NCBI RefSeq assembly: GCF_016862955.1
Contig: NZ_BONY01000091.1
Span: 1 to 35,033 of the forward strand
Direction: 5' to 3'
Length of the DNA stretch: 35,033 nucleotides
DNA from: Rhizocola hellebori
GTDB taxonomy: Bacteria > Actinomycetota > Actinomycetes > Mycobacteriales > Micromonosporaceae
In this document: piece by piece, positions 16,180 through 25,535 of the stretch
How positions within the stretch are numbered: the first letter of the stretch is position 1
Layout of the letters: each line of letters starts with the position of its first letter
Translations under genes and position numbers: made by a program
Notes under the pieces: generated by a model
Told to the model about the DNA's origin: nothing
What the model saw: the letters and a program-made list of their open reading frames with translations, nothing else
Database searches by the model: none

Positions 16180-18540
16180 TTGATCGACGAACTGCTTCAA
16201 CTCCATCAGCAGGCGGGCCGGCCAACCCTCGACCGCTTGAAGGAACACGCTGACCGCGAAGGACACGACGTCTCGAGATCGGCGTTCGGGAACCTGCTCA
16301 GCGGCAAGGGTAGGCCACGTTGGGAGACCGTCGAGGCGTTCGTCACTGCCTGTGCAAGCTATGCCCGTTCACAGCGTCCCCCGATCCATCTGGGACCAGA
16401 GGTACTCGATCTGGCCCTGTGGCACGAGCGTCACACCGCTGCGCATCCCGCTAGCACACAGCTGGCCGCCGTGCGAGGCAACGTGACTCCGCGACAGCTG
16501 CCTGCCCCGCCACCACATTTCACGGGTCGCGCTGACGAGCTCAGCGCGCTCGACGCGCTGCTGAAGGCGTCCGGCCCGCACACGGCACCAGTCTGTGCCA
16601 TCAGCGGATCAGCAGGCGTCGGCAAGACGTCGCTTGCTCTTCGGTGGGCCCATCTGATGTCAGCCGCGTTTCCGGACGGCCAGCTGTATGTAAATATGCG
16701 CGGATTCGACCCGAGCGGGTCGGTGATGGCCTCCTCCGACGCAGTGCGCGGGTTTTTGACTGCCCTCGATGTTCCTCCGCAACGGATGCCAGCCAGCACG
16801 GATGCACAAGCCAGCCTGTACCGAAGTCTGTTGTCTGGCAAGCGGATGCTGGTGGTGCTGGACAACGCCCGCGACGCCGAGCATGTACGAGCACTGCTGC
16901 CGGGAGCTCCGGGCTGTTTCGTAGTCGTGACCAGCCGGCGCGAACTTACCAGCCTGGTGGCGGTGGAAGGCGCTCACGCGATCACTCTGGATGTCCTAAG
17001 TCACGACGAGGCAGCGCAGCTTTTGGGTGACCGCCTGGGGTCCAGTCGGATCGAGGCCGAGCCCGAAGCGGTCAACGAGATCATCGGAAGGTGTGCACGG
17101 TTGCCGCTGGCGCTGGCAATCGTAGCCGCACGCGCCGCCATGCACTCACGCTTTCCAATATCTGTCTTTGTCAAGCAGCTGCTGGACATGCAAAGCCGGT
17201 TGAATGCGTTGGCGGCAGGAGACGCGTTCACCGACATCCGAGCAGTCTTTTCCTGGTCCTATCGAACCATTGAATCCGTTGACGCACAGCGGCTGTTTCG
17301 CCTGTTGGGCCTGCATCCAGGCCCTGATGTCGCGCTCCCGGCAGCCGCGAGCCTGCTCGGAGTTCCGGTGGTGCACGTAGTGCCACTGCTCGCCGAGCTG
17401 ACACAGGCACACTTGCTCGCCGAACCAACCCCAGGCCGGTATACGTTCCATGACTTGCTGCGCGCCTATGCTTCCGAACTCGCCGGGATCCACGACACCC
17501 CAGCCGAGCAACGTGCGGCAATCCATCGGATGCTTGACCACTATCTGCACGCGGCCCATGATGGCGATCTTCTGCTGCGGCCGCACCAGGACACCCGCAT
17601 CACACTGGATTCCCCTCAATCGGGCGTAGCGCCAGAGAACCTCGGCAGCAGCGCAGATGCGATGGCGTGGTTTGCCGCCGAGGATTCCGTGCTTTTGGCC
17701 ACGGTTGACCGGGCCGCCAATGAGGGATTCCATGTTCACGGCTGGCAACTCGCTTCGTTCCTGTCGAACTTCTTGCACCGCCGAGGAAACTGGCACCAAT
17801 GGGCCGAATCCCATCGCACCGGATTGGACTGTGCAGCTCGGTTGAACGACGTAAGCGGCCAGGCCATCATGCATCGCGGCCTCGGCTACGCCTACGCGGA
17901 GCTGGGCCGGCTCGATGATGCGCACCGCCAGCTTGAGCAGGCGCTAACGCACTTCGCCGCCGCACTGGACCAGGCCGGCCAAGCTCACACTCACCATGGC
18001 CTCGGGGGCATTTGCGAGCGCCGAGGACAGTACCGGCAGGCGTTGAATCATGCCAGGCACGCCCACGATCTGCATCAATCCACCGGCTCCCAAGCCGGGC
18101 AGGCCGACGCCCTCAATGCCATCGGCTGGTGTCACGCCATGCTCGGCGAACACGAGCATGCCCTCACCTCATGTGAGCAGGCGCGCATCCTGAACCACGA
18201 GATCGGCAACCACGACGGTGAGGCCGTGGCTTGGGACAGCCTCGGCTACACCCATCACCAGCTCGGTCAGCACGCCCAAGCGATCGCGTGCTATGACCGC
18301 GCATTGCAATTGTTCCAACAGCTCGAGGACCGCTACTACGAGGCCACCGTGTTGACCCACCTGGGCGACAGTAAACATGCCATTGACGATCGGGCAGGTG
18401 CAGTCGACGCATGGCAACAGGCACGGACGATACTCGAAGAGCTCTCCCACGCCGATGCCGAACAGGTCCGCCTGAAGCTGCAGAACGTCGACAAACTCGC
18501 GGAAACGATCGCTGCGCCGACGGCAGACCAATCCCTCTAG
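16180..18540 (+). CDS. HTH-NB-ARC-TPR STAND protein (paralogue 2)
   Basis: 786 residues from a TTG start with purine-rich GAGGAAACGGAG upstream. It is collinear over its whole length with the protein at 13048: the N-terminal HTH-like domain (VSRSAFGNLLSGKGRPR), the NB-ARC ATPase with Walker A GSAGVGKT (143-150) and Walker B LVVLD (224-228), the TSR motif, CARLPLALA, and TPRs containing AIGWCHAMLGEHEHAL. The two are a tandem duplication, now well diverged. TPR sequence differences suggest different ligands. The next gene downstream on the same strand is the Kelch-hydrolase gene, about 325 bases away behind its own promoter. Confidence 0.9.
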   Translation: MIDELLQLHQQAGRPTLDRLKEHADREGHDVSRSAFGNLLSGKGRPRWETVEAFVTACASYARSQRPPIHLGPEVLDLALWHERHTAAHPASTQLAAVRGNVTPRQLPAPPPHFTGRADELSALDALLKASGPHTAPVCAISGSAGVGKTSLALRWAHLMSAAFPDGQLYVNMRGFDPSGSVMASSDAVRGFLTALDVPPQRMPASTDAQASLYRSLLSGKRMLVVLDNARDAEHVRALLPGAPGCFVVVTSRRELTSLVAVEGAHAITLDVLSHDEAAQLLGDRLGSSRIEAEPEAVNEIIGRCARLPLALAIVAARAAMHSRFPISVFVKQLLDMQSRLNALAAGDAFTDIRAVFSWSYRTIESVDAQRLFRLLGLHPGPDVALPAAASLLGVPVVHVVPLLAELTQAHLLAEPTPGRYTFHDLLRAYASELAGIHDTPAEQRAAIHRMLDHYLHAAHDGDLLLRPHQDTRITLDSPQSGVAPENLGSSADAMAWFAAEDSVLLATVDRAANEGFHVHGWQLASFLSNFLHRRGNWHQWAESHRTGLDCAARLNDVSGQAIMHRGLGYAYAELGRLDDAHRQLEQALTHFAAALDQAGQAHTHHGLGGICERRGQYRQALNHARHAHDLHQSTGSQAGQADALNAIGWCHAMLGEHEHALTSCEQARILNHEIGNHDGEAVAWDSLGYTHHQLGQHAQAIACYDRALQLFQQLEDRYYEATVLTHLGDSKHAIDDRAGAVDAWQQARTILEELSHADAEQVRLKLQNVDKLAETIAAPTADQSL

Positions 18541-18784
18541 TCCATGCCGAATCGCCATGGCCCCCCGCACGAGATCGAGTCCGGTGACATTTACAGCGCC
18601 GCGCAACCACAAGCGCTGAACTACCTTGCATACCGTTGTCGCAGCAGGTCAAGGGCGCTGCGCGGATGACGCGGCCCACGCGACGATCTCCACAGCTCCA
18701 CGCTGCTTTGGCCCAGGATGACCTCGGTCCACAGACGCCGGCCACGCTCGCGGCTGCAGACAGGTTGGCGTGCCGTTCAGTTTT

Positions 18785-18816
18785 CCAGTTTGGACGAAAC
18801 TGGACGGCCTATAGAT
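18785..18816 (+). promoter_or_regulatory. Operator-like inverted repeat and -10 box before the Kelch-hydrolase gene
   Basis: CCAGTTT (18785-18791) and AAACTGG (18797-18803) form a 7-5-7 inverted repeat, followed by TATAGAT (18810-18816), a good -10 box. The repeat sits where a -35 box would be. TGGACG occurs at 18791, 18801 and again at 18838. The start codon is about 50 bases downstream. An activator or repressor binding here is likely; which one is not shown. Confidence 0.55.
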
Positions 18817-18865
18817 CAGGCTCATGATCTGTCCCACTGGACGATTCCAGCCTGAGGAGCTACCC

Positions 18866-21652
18866 GTGAACGTACGCAAACCCGCCATATTTTCCGCTGG
18901 GCCGGCAATCGCCTGCTTCGCCACAATCAAGCCAGTACTCCGAAACCTCTTCACCACAGAGTCAAGCACCTTCGCCCGCCGAACCCGAGTGAGGGCGGTC
19001 CTGTCGTCAGCCATACTGCTTATGTCTCTCCTGCTAGCACCGACACCGGCCCTTGCGGCAGGACGATGGACGCTCACCGGCTCAATGAACTCGTTTCACG
19101 GCAGCACCGCGTTGGCCAAGCTGCACAATGGTCAAATCCTGGCCATCAGCGGCCCGGATGGACTGGGCAGCCTGACCCTCATGACCGAACTCTACGACGC
19201 AGCCACCGGCGCATGGACACAAACGGGCTCGGTCAACGACCCAAGAATGGCCTTCCACGATCCTGCCGTGCTCCAGGACGGCCGAGTGCTCATCGCCGGC
19301 GGGCACGACAACAAGGTGAACGACTACGCCTCCGCGGAACTGTACGATCCTTCGACAGGTCAATGGACGCGGACAGGAAGCCTGAACACGTCAAGACGCT
19401 ATGCCGTGACCGTGGGATTGTTAGACGGCCGCGTCCTGGTGGCGACAGGTGCGCACGGCGTGCCAGATGGCAACCGCTTTCTATCCTCCGCGGAGATATA
19501 CGACCCCGCCACCGGACAATGGACCTTTACCGGCTCGGCAGCCACACGACGTGAAAGCGCCACGGCTATTAGACTTCAAGACGGCCGCGTCATGGTGATC
19601 GGGGGCTACACCTGCTGCGACTTCTTCACCCCCGCCACCGACCTGTACAACCCGGCGACCGGGACGTGGTCACAGGCCGGCAACCGTCCACACGGTGGCG
19701 GCGGGATGGCACTGGTGGTGTTGCCGAACGGACAGGTACTAACGGCCGGCGGCAGCAACCCAAGCGCTGGTGCCGGCACCAGCGCAGACTCGGCGCTATT
19801 CAACCCCGCGACTGGGCAATGGACCGCCACCGGGCCGCTGCATCACGCCCGATCCGGCGCCGACGCCGTGCTGCTGCCCAACGGCAAGGTACTACTGGCC
19901 GGCGGCGGCCCGCTCCAAAGCGAAATCTACGACCCAGCCACCGGCACCTGGACGATAGAAGATCTCCCGCTCAACGTGCAGCATGGCGGCGCCAACATGG
20001 AATTGCTCACGAACGGCGCGGTGCTCATCGCCGGTGGCTACACGGACACCGGCCCGACCACCACCACCGAGCTATACACCACCGCACCGGCATCGCCCAT
20101 ACAGGCCGATTTCGTGGCGACGCCGCAAAACAGCGGCCGCAGCATCTCCTTCGACGGGTCAAACTCGGTGTTCCCGCCCGGCGCGACGCCTGCCTATCTA
20201 TGGGACTTCGACAACGACGGCACCGTCGATCAAACCACCGACGTTCCTACCACCGTACACGAATACCCTGACACCCAACCGCGGCTCGCGACCCTCACCG
20301 TCGTCGACGGTCTTGGCGGCTCAGACTCGATCACCAAACCCGTGGCCGTGCCGGTCGACACCGTCCTGGTGTTGTTGGCAGGAATGTGGCCATCCGGGAC
20401 CGGCGAACCACAACCCGCCTACCGGCAGGTCGCAGCAGAAGGCGCATTCCGCGATCTACTCGCCGGGCTAAAGTGCGCAGAACTTACCGCACCTGGTGGC
20501 ATAACCAAGCTGTGCAACGGCGGGAACCGGGCACGGCTGTTCTGGTCGCCCTACTCGTACCGCGGGCCGAACGGCCAGACAGCCCCTCACCCGTACGGGG
20601 GCGCCGATACCCACCAAGTACTTAGCGCGTCGGCAACGCACCTCAATGACCAAATTGGACAGATACTGATCAAGCATCCCGGTGCAAACCTCGTATTGGT
20701 CGGGTACAGCACTGGAGGCACGGTCGCCACACGCTGGGCAGGCGACCACAACCGAACCGACGTCCCGGTAATCACCTTGGACTCCCCCGCATACGGCTTT
20801 TGGCCCGAAGATCCAGAAACAGCATCAGTACCCGAGGACAAAGAAAACTACTGCGGCCTCCGACGGCCGTGGAACACCATCGCCACTCCGTTTGCCGACG
20901 AGTTCGCATTCCGAGGCGTCTGCACCCTGTGGGAAGTACCGATTGGCGGGTATCGCAGTACCGTGTCGTATGACTGGCGCGGCGAGCGAACATTCAGCCA
21001 GAACTCCGGACTGACCAATGTCGCCTCCCTGCACCTATACAGCGCCACGAACAGCACCGACTTCATTTCACCACCGTGGTGGAACACGTCGCCGCTCGCC
21101 GATGGCAACAAAATTATCGACTGCACCGACTTGCAGGTAGGCCACACTTGCGTCCTTCATAACGACAGCGCGCTCTCCAGCGTGCGTAGGGTCGTCCAAG
21201 CCACCACCGAGGCGGCCAAGAATCGCCGGGTCCCGACTGTGAACGCCACCTCCGAAGCCTGGGAATCAAACGTCGGCCCAGAAAGATTCGGAGCGTTCAT
21301 CACCACCATCCGCACCTCATCTTCCAACGGCCGCATCATCGCAGTTGGCGAGTGGGGACCAGCAACTCCCGCAAGCGATGGCATACGACATGGTGACACC
21401 GCCGAAGCGGGCACCCTCACGTGTGCCATCCGACCTTCAAGCCCCGCTCAAGCAGTGCACGTCGTCAGCGCCGATTGGCGCTCGCGTTCATACGTCGTCT
21501 TCTGGCAAGCAAACACATCAAGGCCAGTGCGAGCATCACAGGTCCGGGTCCTGCCATATGCAGATACCCGACAGTTCGAGGCCACCATTCAAGACCCAGA
21601 TCCTCGGCTCATCGGCCTGACCAATCCGTGCCCACCGGGAGGATCCTCCTAG
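18866..21652 (+). CDS. Secreted Kelch-PKD-alpha/beta-hydrolase fusion
   Basis: 928 residues from the GTG at 18866, preceded by GAGGAG. A long basic N-terminus ends in a hydrophobic signal (VLSSAILLMSLLLAPTPALA, about 44-64). About six Kelch-type blades follow (66-405), each with 'ELYDPATGxW' and 'GRVLIAGG' motifs, enough for a beta-propeller. A PKD domain (about 411-497) carries WDFDNDG. The C-terminal ~420 residues contain VLVGYSTGG, the nucleophile elbow of lipases and esterases with Ser615, then VITLDSPA with a candidate acid Asp. The catalytic His is not assigned. It is probably an extracellular lipase/esterase tethered by propeller and PKD to a polymer. The substrate is unknown. Confidence 0.85.
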   Translation: MNVRKPAIFSAGPAIACFATIKPVLRNLFTTESSTFARRTRVRAVLSSAILLMSLLLAPTPALAAGRWTLTGSMNSFHGSTALAKLHNGQILAISGPDGLGSLTLMTELYDAATGAWTQTGSVNDPRMAFHDPAVLQDGRVLIAGGHDNKVNDYASAELYDPSTGQWTRTGSLNTSRRYAVTVGLLDGRVLVATGAHGVPDGNRFLSSAEIYDPATGQWTFTGSAATRRESATAIRLQDGRVMVIGGYTCCDFFTPATDLYNPATGTWSQAGNRPHGGGGMALVVLPNGQVLTAGGSNPSAGAGTSADSALFNPATGQWTATGPLHHARSGADAVLLPNGKVLLAGGGPLQSEIYDPATGTWTIEDLPLNVQHGGANMELLTNGAVLIAGGYTDTGPTTTTELYTTAPASPIQADFVATPQNSGRSISFDGSNSVFPPGATPAYLWDFDNDGTVDQTTDVPTTVHEYPDTQPRLATLTVVDGLGGSDSITKPVAVPVDTVLVLLAGMWPSGTGEPQPAYRQVAAEGAFRDLLAGLKCAELTAPGGITKLCNGGNRARLFWSPYSYRGPNGQTAPHPYGGADTHQVLSASATHLNDQIGQILIKHPGANLVLVGYSTGGTVATRWAGDHNRTDVPVITLDSPAYGFWPEDPETASVPEDKENYCGLRRPWNTIATPFADEFAFRGVCTLWEVPIGGYRSTVSYDWRGERTFSQNSGLTNVASLHLYSATNSTDFISPPWWNTSPLADGNKIIDCTDLQVGHTCVLHNDSALSSVRRVVQATTEAAKNRRVPTVNATSEAWESNVGPERFGAFITTIRTSSSNGRIIAVGEWGPATPASDGIRHGDTAEAGTLTCAIRPSSPAQAVHVVSADWRSRSYVVFWQANTSRPVRASQVRVLPYADTRQFEATIQDPDPRLIGLTNPCPPGGSS

Positions 21653-21769
21653 GCCGGTGTCGATTCCTTTGACCTGCCATCGGCTCCGGCCGTGTGCCCC
21701 TCGGCGGCCGGAGTGCGATGGTGGCCAGTCTAGAAAGGCAGATCAGTCGAAACACCGATCGGGCCTACA

Positions 21770-21999
21770 ACACATCAACCCCAGCACCAGCGACGCATTG
21801 CGATCATCCTCGATCAGAACGGCTGGAAACATGTGGGCCTTTCCGGCTACGGCCAAAACGGGCTCAACGGAGCCAAACCGTTGACATTCCCTTAAGCGCC
21901 TTCGGTTTCGACCTAACTCAATCGGTGGGGACACTGCACACGCGCTTCTCGCATGGCGCAGCCTTCACCGTCGACATCACCAGCATCACGGTTCTATAG
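21770..21999 (+). pseudogene. Frameshifted C-terminal remnant of a beta-sandwich protein
   Basis: One frame reads AIILDQNGWKHVGLSGYGQNG and then LNGAKPLTFP; after a one-base shift near 21893 another reads PLSAFGFDLTQSVGTLHTRF to a stop at 21999. Joined, they look like the end of a carbohydrate-binding or sandwich domain whose last strand is FTVDITSITVL. No start or N-terminal part is present. Function unknown. Confidence 0.4.
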
Positions 22000-22097
22000 C
22001 AGCGAAAGGAAGAGGCTCCGGCATTAAGAGACCCGGAGGCTATTACACGATCCCTTGTGCCGCCTGGGTCAACACGTTATGGAAGGAAGATCGGCAA

Positions 22098-23768
22098 ATG
22101 AAAAGGCTCCGAATACTCGCCCCAGCTCCGTTACAGGTCCCAAATGGTTCACACCTCAGCTTGGCCATGAAAGCCCTGATCATTGTCAAAGCGGTGATTC
22201 TCGCGGCCGTTGTCACGGCGATCGCGGCACCTTCCCACGCCTTGGCCAGCGGGACAATTTTGACCTGGTCGGCCCGCACGGCGATGCCCACCGCCCGATA
22301 CAGCACCGCCCACGCCACGACCAGTGACGGCGACGTCATCGTGTTCGGCGGCCTCCTGCTTCCAGGCGCATCAACCACAGGCATCGTCGAACGATTCCAC
22401 CCCGCCACCAACAGCTGGACCACCCTCGCGCCAATGCCACATCCACGCCACAACGCCGTCGCGGTAACCGCCACCGACGGGACCATCCTCGTCGTCGGCG
22501 GCTTTCCCGCTGGCGGCGATTCCACCAACATCGTCGATGCATACAACCCCGCCACCAACACCTGGACAACCCGGGCGAGCCTGCCGGTCAACGCGGCAGG
22601 TCCCTCCGCGGCACGCGGACCCGACGGCACGATCTACGTCATCGGCGGGTACCCAGGCTGCTGCTTCACATACCTAAACACCGTCTTCGCCTATGACCAA
22701 GCCAACGACAGCTGGATCCAGCGCGCATCCATGCCCACCCGACGCCAAAGCTCCTCAGCGACGCTTGCACCAGATGGCAAGATCTACGTCATCGGTGGAA
22801 ACGGGACCGGCCCCATCGACCGCACTGTCGAGGCATACGACCCGGCCACCAACACCTGGCAGGTCAAGGCGCTCATGCCCATCGGCGGCGGAGGCCTGGC
22901 ATGGATTACCGCACCCAACGGCAAGCTGTATGCCTTCGGGTACGACGACCTCGGGACCGTCCTGGAGTACGACACCACCGCAGACACCTGGACTCCAGTC
23001 GAGCCCATGCCAACCCCACGCCAAGGCCCAGCCAGTGCGCTCGCCGGCGACGGCAGCATCTACGCCATCGGCGGCTACCTACCCACCGCCGCCCAAACCA
23101 CCGCAGTCAACGAACGAGCCAGCTTCACTGGTGCACCAGTCACACCGATGTACAACGTGGCCGTCAACACGAAGGCAGCCAACCCCAACAACTCAATCAG
23201 CGCGACAGCGACGGTGGAGGTGCCTTCCGGAGATACCGTCACCGTGTCGGTCGCCACGGGCACTTTCGCCGGAGCAGTCGGCTGCGGCGACTCGAAAGGC
23301 AACACCTACACTCTGGTAGCAGACAAAAACACAGGCAACGGTCGACTGTTCGTCTGCAGCGCCACACTGACCACCCCACTCACCATCGGCGACTCGGTCT
23401 TCGCGACCTATCCCGGCTTCAGCGGACTCAGTGTCATCAGCGTCAACGCAATACCGGCCGCCGTCACCGACGGCGCCGTTGATCAAACATCGACCAACGC
23501 GGGAAACAACCCGAATCCCCACTCAGGCAACGTCACCATACTTCACCCGACCGAACTCCTGTTCGGCGTCGTCGCCCACAACTCCACTCCCACATTCACC
23601 GCCGGCGCCGGCTTCACCGTCATCGGTGCGATCACGGGCGGCACTGGATCCGGTACCAAAACCATCACCCCTCAATACATGCCCGTCACTGCCACCGGAA
23701 CCTACGCAGCCACTGGCACGCTAAGCAGCAGCCAACAATGGCGAGCTGCGATCATCACCTACCAATAG
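22098..23768 (+). CDS. Secreted Kelch protein with C-terminal beta domain
   Basis: 556 residues from the ATG at 22098, with GGAAGGA upstream. An internal Met (MKALIIVKAVILAAVVTAI) begins the hydrophobic signal, with cleavage near SHALA, about residue 50. Six Kelch blades (about 55-345) carry 'VxAYNPATNTW' and 'GTIYVIGGY' motifs and should close a propeller. Residues ~350-556 form a Thr/Gly-rich beta domain with two Cys (AVGCGDSKGNTYTLV, GRLFVCSATL). I have no name for it. Glycan or protein binding outside the cell is the likely role; there is no catalytic motif. It is the second Kelch gene in a row and shares propeller style with the one upstream, but lacks PKD and hydrolase. Confidence 0.83.
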   Translation: MKRLRILAPAPLQVPNGSHLSLAMKALIIVKAVILAAVVTAIAAPSHALASGTILTWSARTAMPTARYSTAHATTSDGDVIVFGGLLLPGASTTGIVERFHPATNSWTTLAPMPHPRHNAVAVTATDGTILVVGGFPAGGDSTNIVDAYNPATNTWTTRASLPVNAAGPSAARGPDGTIYVIGGYPGCCFTYLNTVFAYDQANDSWIQRASMPTRRQSSSATLAPDGKIYVIGGNGTGPIDRTVEAYDPATNTWQVKALMPIGGGGLAWITAPNGKLYAFGYDDLGTVLEYDTTADTWTPVEPMPTPRQGPASALAGDGSIYAIGGYLPTAAQTTAVNERASFTGAPVTPMYNVAVNTKAANPNNSISATATVEVPSGDTVTVSVATGTFAGAVGCGDSKGNTYTLVADKNTGNGRLFVCSATLTTPLTIGDSVFATYPGFSGLSVISVNAIPAAVTDGAVDQTSTNAGNNPNPHSGNVTILHPTELLFGVVAHNSTPTFTAGAGFTVIGAITGGTGSGTKTITPQYMPVTATGTYAATGTLSSSQQWRAAIITYQ

Positions 23769-23775
23769 CCACAAA

Positions 23776-23813
23776 GGCGCGCTGATCCATTATCATCGAT
23801 GGATTGGCGCGCC
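23776..23813. terminator. 15-bp hairpin after the Kelch gene
   Basis: GGCGCGCTGATCCAT and ATGGATTGGCGCGCC pair over 15 positions with two G-U pairs in RNA, around an 8-base loop. It starts 7 bases after the stop codon and ends the Kelch block. Confidence 0.85.
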
Positions 23814-24067
23814 GCCTGTTTGTCTGCGCGATCCGCGGTTGTGGCTGAACGGGGCGGTCCAGCATCTCAGCCGGTTGAGGTTCTGATAAGCAAGAGGGCA
23901 CGACCTGCCGGACACGTTGTCGTCCAGATCAGAGATCATCCATGGGGACGGGCATAATCAACGGCGCAAGCCTATCGATCACTCACGGCAGGCGGCTCAG
24001 ATGCAGCTCTGGTCGGTCAACTGAGCTGCCGTTTGATGGCTTGCTCGGCGGGGAAAAGAGGTGGTCC

Positions 24068-24358
24068 ATGTCGTTGCCGTGGGGTGGAGAAGGCCATCTG
24101 CTGGCCGGAGGCTACCGGCTGCTAGCGCGGGCCGGTTCGGGCGGCATGGCCGTGGTATGGCGTGCGACCGACCTCGTCCTGGATCGCGAGGTCGCCGTCA
24201 AGCTCCTCACCGCTGAAGGCGCCGCCGAAGCGGATGTGGTGCAGCGGCTCAAGGCCGAAGCGCAGACCATCGCCAGGCTTAAACATCCGCACATCACCGG
24301 CACGACTTTCGGACAGCTGCCAAGAGGTCAAGATCGGCTAGGTGGCCCTGGACCGTAG
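24068..24358 (+). pseudogene. Truncated Ser/Thr protein kinase (N-lobe only)
   Basis: From the ATG at 24068 (AGAGG upstream) the product shows the N-lobe of a PknB-type kinase: YRLLARAGSGGMAVVW (Gly-rich loop), REVAVKLL (ATP-binding Lys) and EAQTIARLKHPHIT. Identity stops after about 24297, and the last ~20 residues before the stop are unrelated. The catalytic HRD loop, DFG and any membrane or sensor part are missing, so no kinase activity is possible. A deletion or insertion removed the rest. Confidence 0.8.
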
Positions 24359-24743
24359 CGGCTACTGATGAGTCGCCGTGCAAAGTCGGGCTTCGGAGCA
24401 CGGCTGAGGCGGCGCGAAGTCCCGGGACGACTGCTTGATCCTTCGCGCACGTGGGTGGAATGCCAGGCCTTGACTGAAAGTCATTCACGAAATCCTCGGC
24501 GGAGATCTCGTCCACCAGCTCACTTTTCCGGCGCTGAAGATCTCCAGCGGAATGCGCCGTACCGTTCGGCATCCGACCTAGCTGACCCCCGTTTTGAACT
24601 GCGAACAATGTGAAACGCCCTTATCGGTCGCGGAGTGCCCTGCGCGCAACTTTCGTCGTAACGCGATCTGTCCGATCGCGTGATTGCTGCGGCGGCGAGT
24701 CCTATCGAGACTCATCGACATAGGTGTGGATGGAAGGAATTCC
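24359..24743. other. Spacer after the kinase break
   Basis: Open frames occur on both strands. The minus-strand one (24294-24608) contains ELVDEISAEDFVNDF and has protein-like composition, but I recognise no family and see no good start. Treated as unassigned. Confidence 0.4.
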
Positions 24744-25535
24744 ATGACCAGGCTCGCGGGTTACTTGCCGTCATTTGCTGTGTTCGCGCTGGCCGCGGCA
24801 CTCGCGGTCGCGACAGCCAGGGCGGACAGGCTGAGCTATACGCCCTACACCGTCTGGGTGATGTTTGTCGTCGTCTGCGCCGCGGCCTACGTCGGCCATC
24901 ACGCGCCCACCCGGGAACAGCCTGGGGGCCTGTCACCGCTTCGCAGCGTGGCAGCGATCGTGGTGGCGGCCGTACTCGTCGTGGCGCCCACCGGCTTGAT
25001 CTACTGGACCGGACCGGATTGCCCCTCGACCTGTTACCGGTTCGAAAAGGGAACCGAGGGCTGGGGCATCCGCATCGAGAACGACGTCCTATTAGGACGA
25101 ACAGCGTTGAAGTCGGAGACTGTCGATGCCGGCGGCCTGGTGGGCAAGGGATCGCTGGCCGTGTCGTTCCAGCTCGCGGCGGCGCCCAGGGACAAGACAC
25201 AGGTCAAGATAGAAGGCCCGAAGCTGGAGAAAGAACTCGCCGCGCACCTCTTTGTGCCCGCCGAGCTTCCCTCGTCACTGGTGCTTTCCGGGTTCGTGCT
25301 TGAGCACAACGAAGCTGGATCGGGCAGGCCCGTGTGGCTGTTCTTCCAGACCCGCCCGGTGCCGTTGGCCCCTGGCGAGTGGAACCATGCCGTCTTCCGT
25401 GTGGATCAATTCGGAACCGGCGATCAGCGCCTGTCCTGGGGTAACCCGCCACTCATGGTCGGCTTCGAGGTGCGGGATCAGAGTGGAGGACAGGTGAATG
25501 GCGTTGTCTACTTTGATCAGATCAGCGTTCGCTAG
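24744..25535 (+). CDS. Membrane protein with extracellular beta-sandwich domain, GH17 partner
   Basis: 263 residues from the ATG at 24744, with GGAAGGA upstream. Three hydrophobic helices (about 5-25, 38-53, 70-90) anchor it. The remaining ~170 residues form a domain with CYRFEKGTEGWGIRIEND at the start and VVYFDQISVR at the end. That is the layout of galactose-binding-like sandwiches, in which 'F..GTEGW' and '.YFDxI.V' mark first and last strands. The same strand patterns occur in the C-terminal part of the next gene. Its stop lies 38 bases inside that gene, so the two are translated as a pair. It probably binds or holds beta-glucan at the surface; the substrate is inferred from the partner. 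Confidence 0.8.
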   Translation: MTRLAGYLPSFAVFALAAALAVATARADRLSYTPYTVWVMFVVVCAAAYVGHHAPTREQPGGLSPLRSVAAIVVAAVLVVAPTGLIYWTGPDCPSTCYRFEKGTEGWGIRIENDVLLGRTALKSETVDAGGLVGKGSLAVSFQLAAAPRDKTQVKIEGPKLEKELAAHLFVPAELPSSLVLSGFVLEHNEAGSGRPVWLFFQTRPVPLAPGEWNHAVFRVDQFGTGDQRLSWGNPPLMVGFEVRDQSGGQVNGVVYFDQISVR

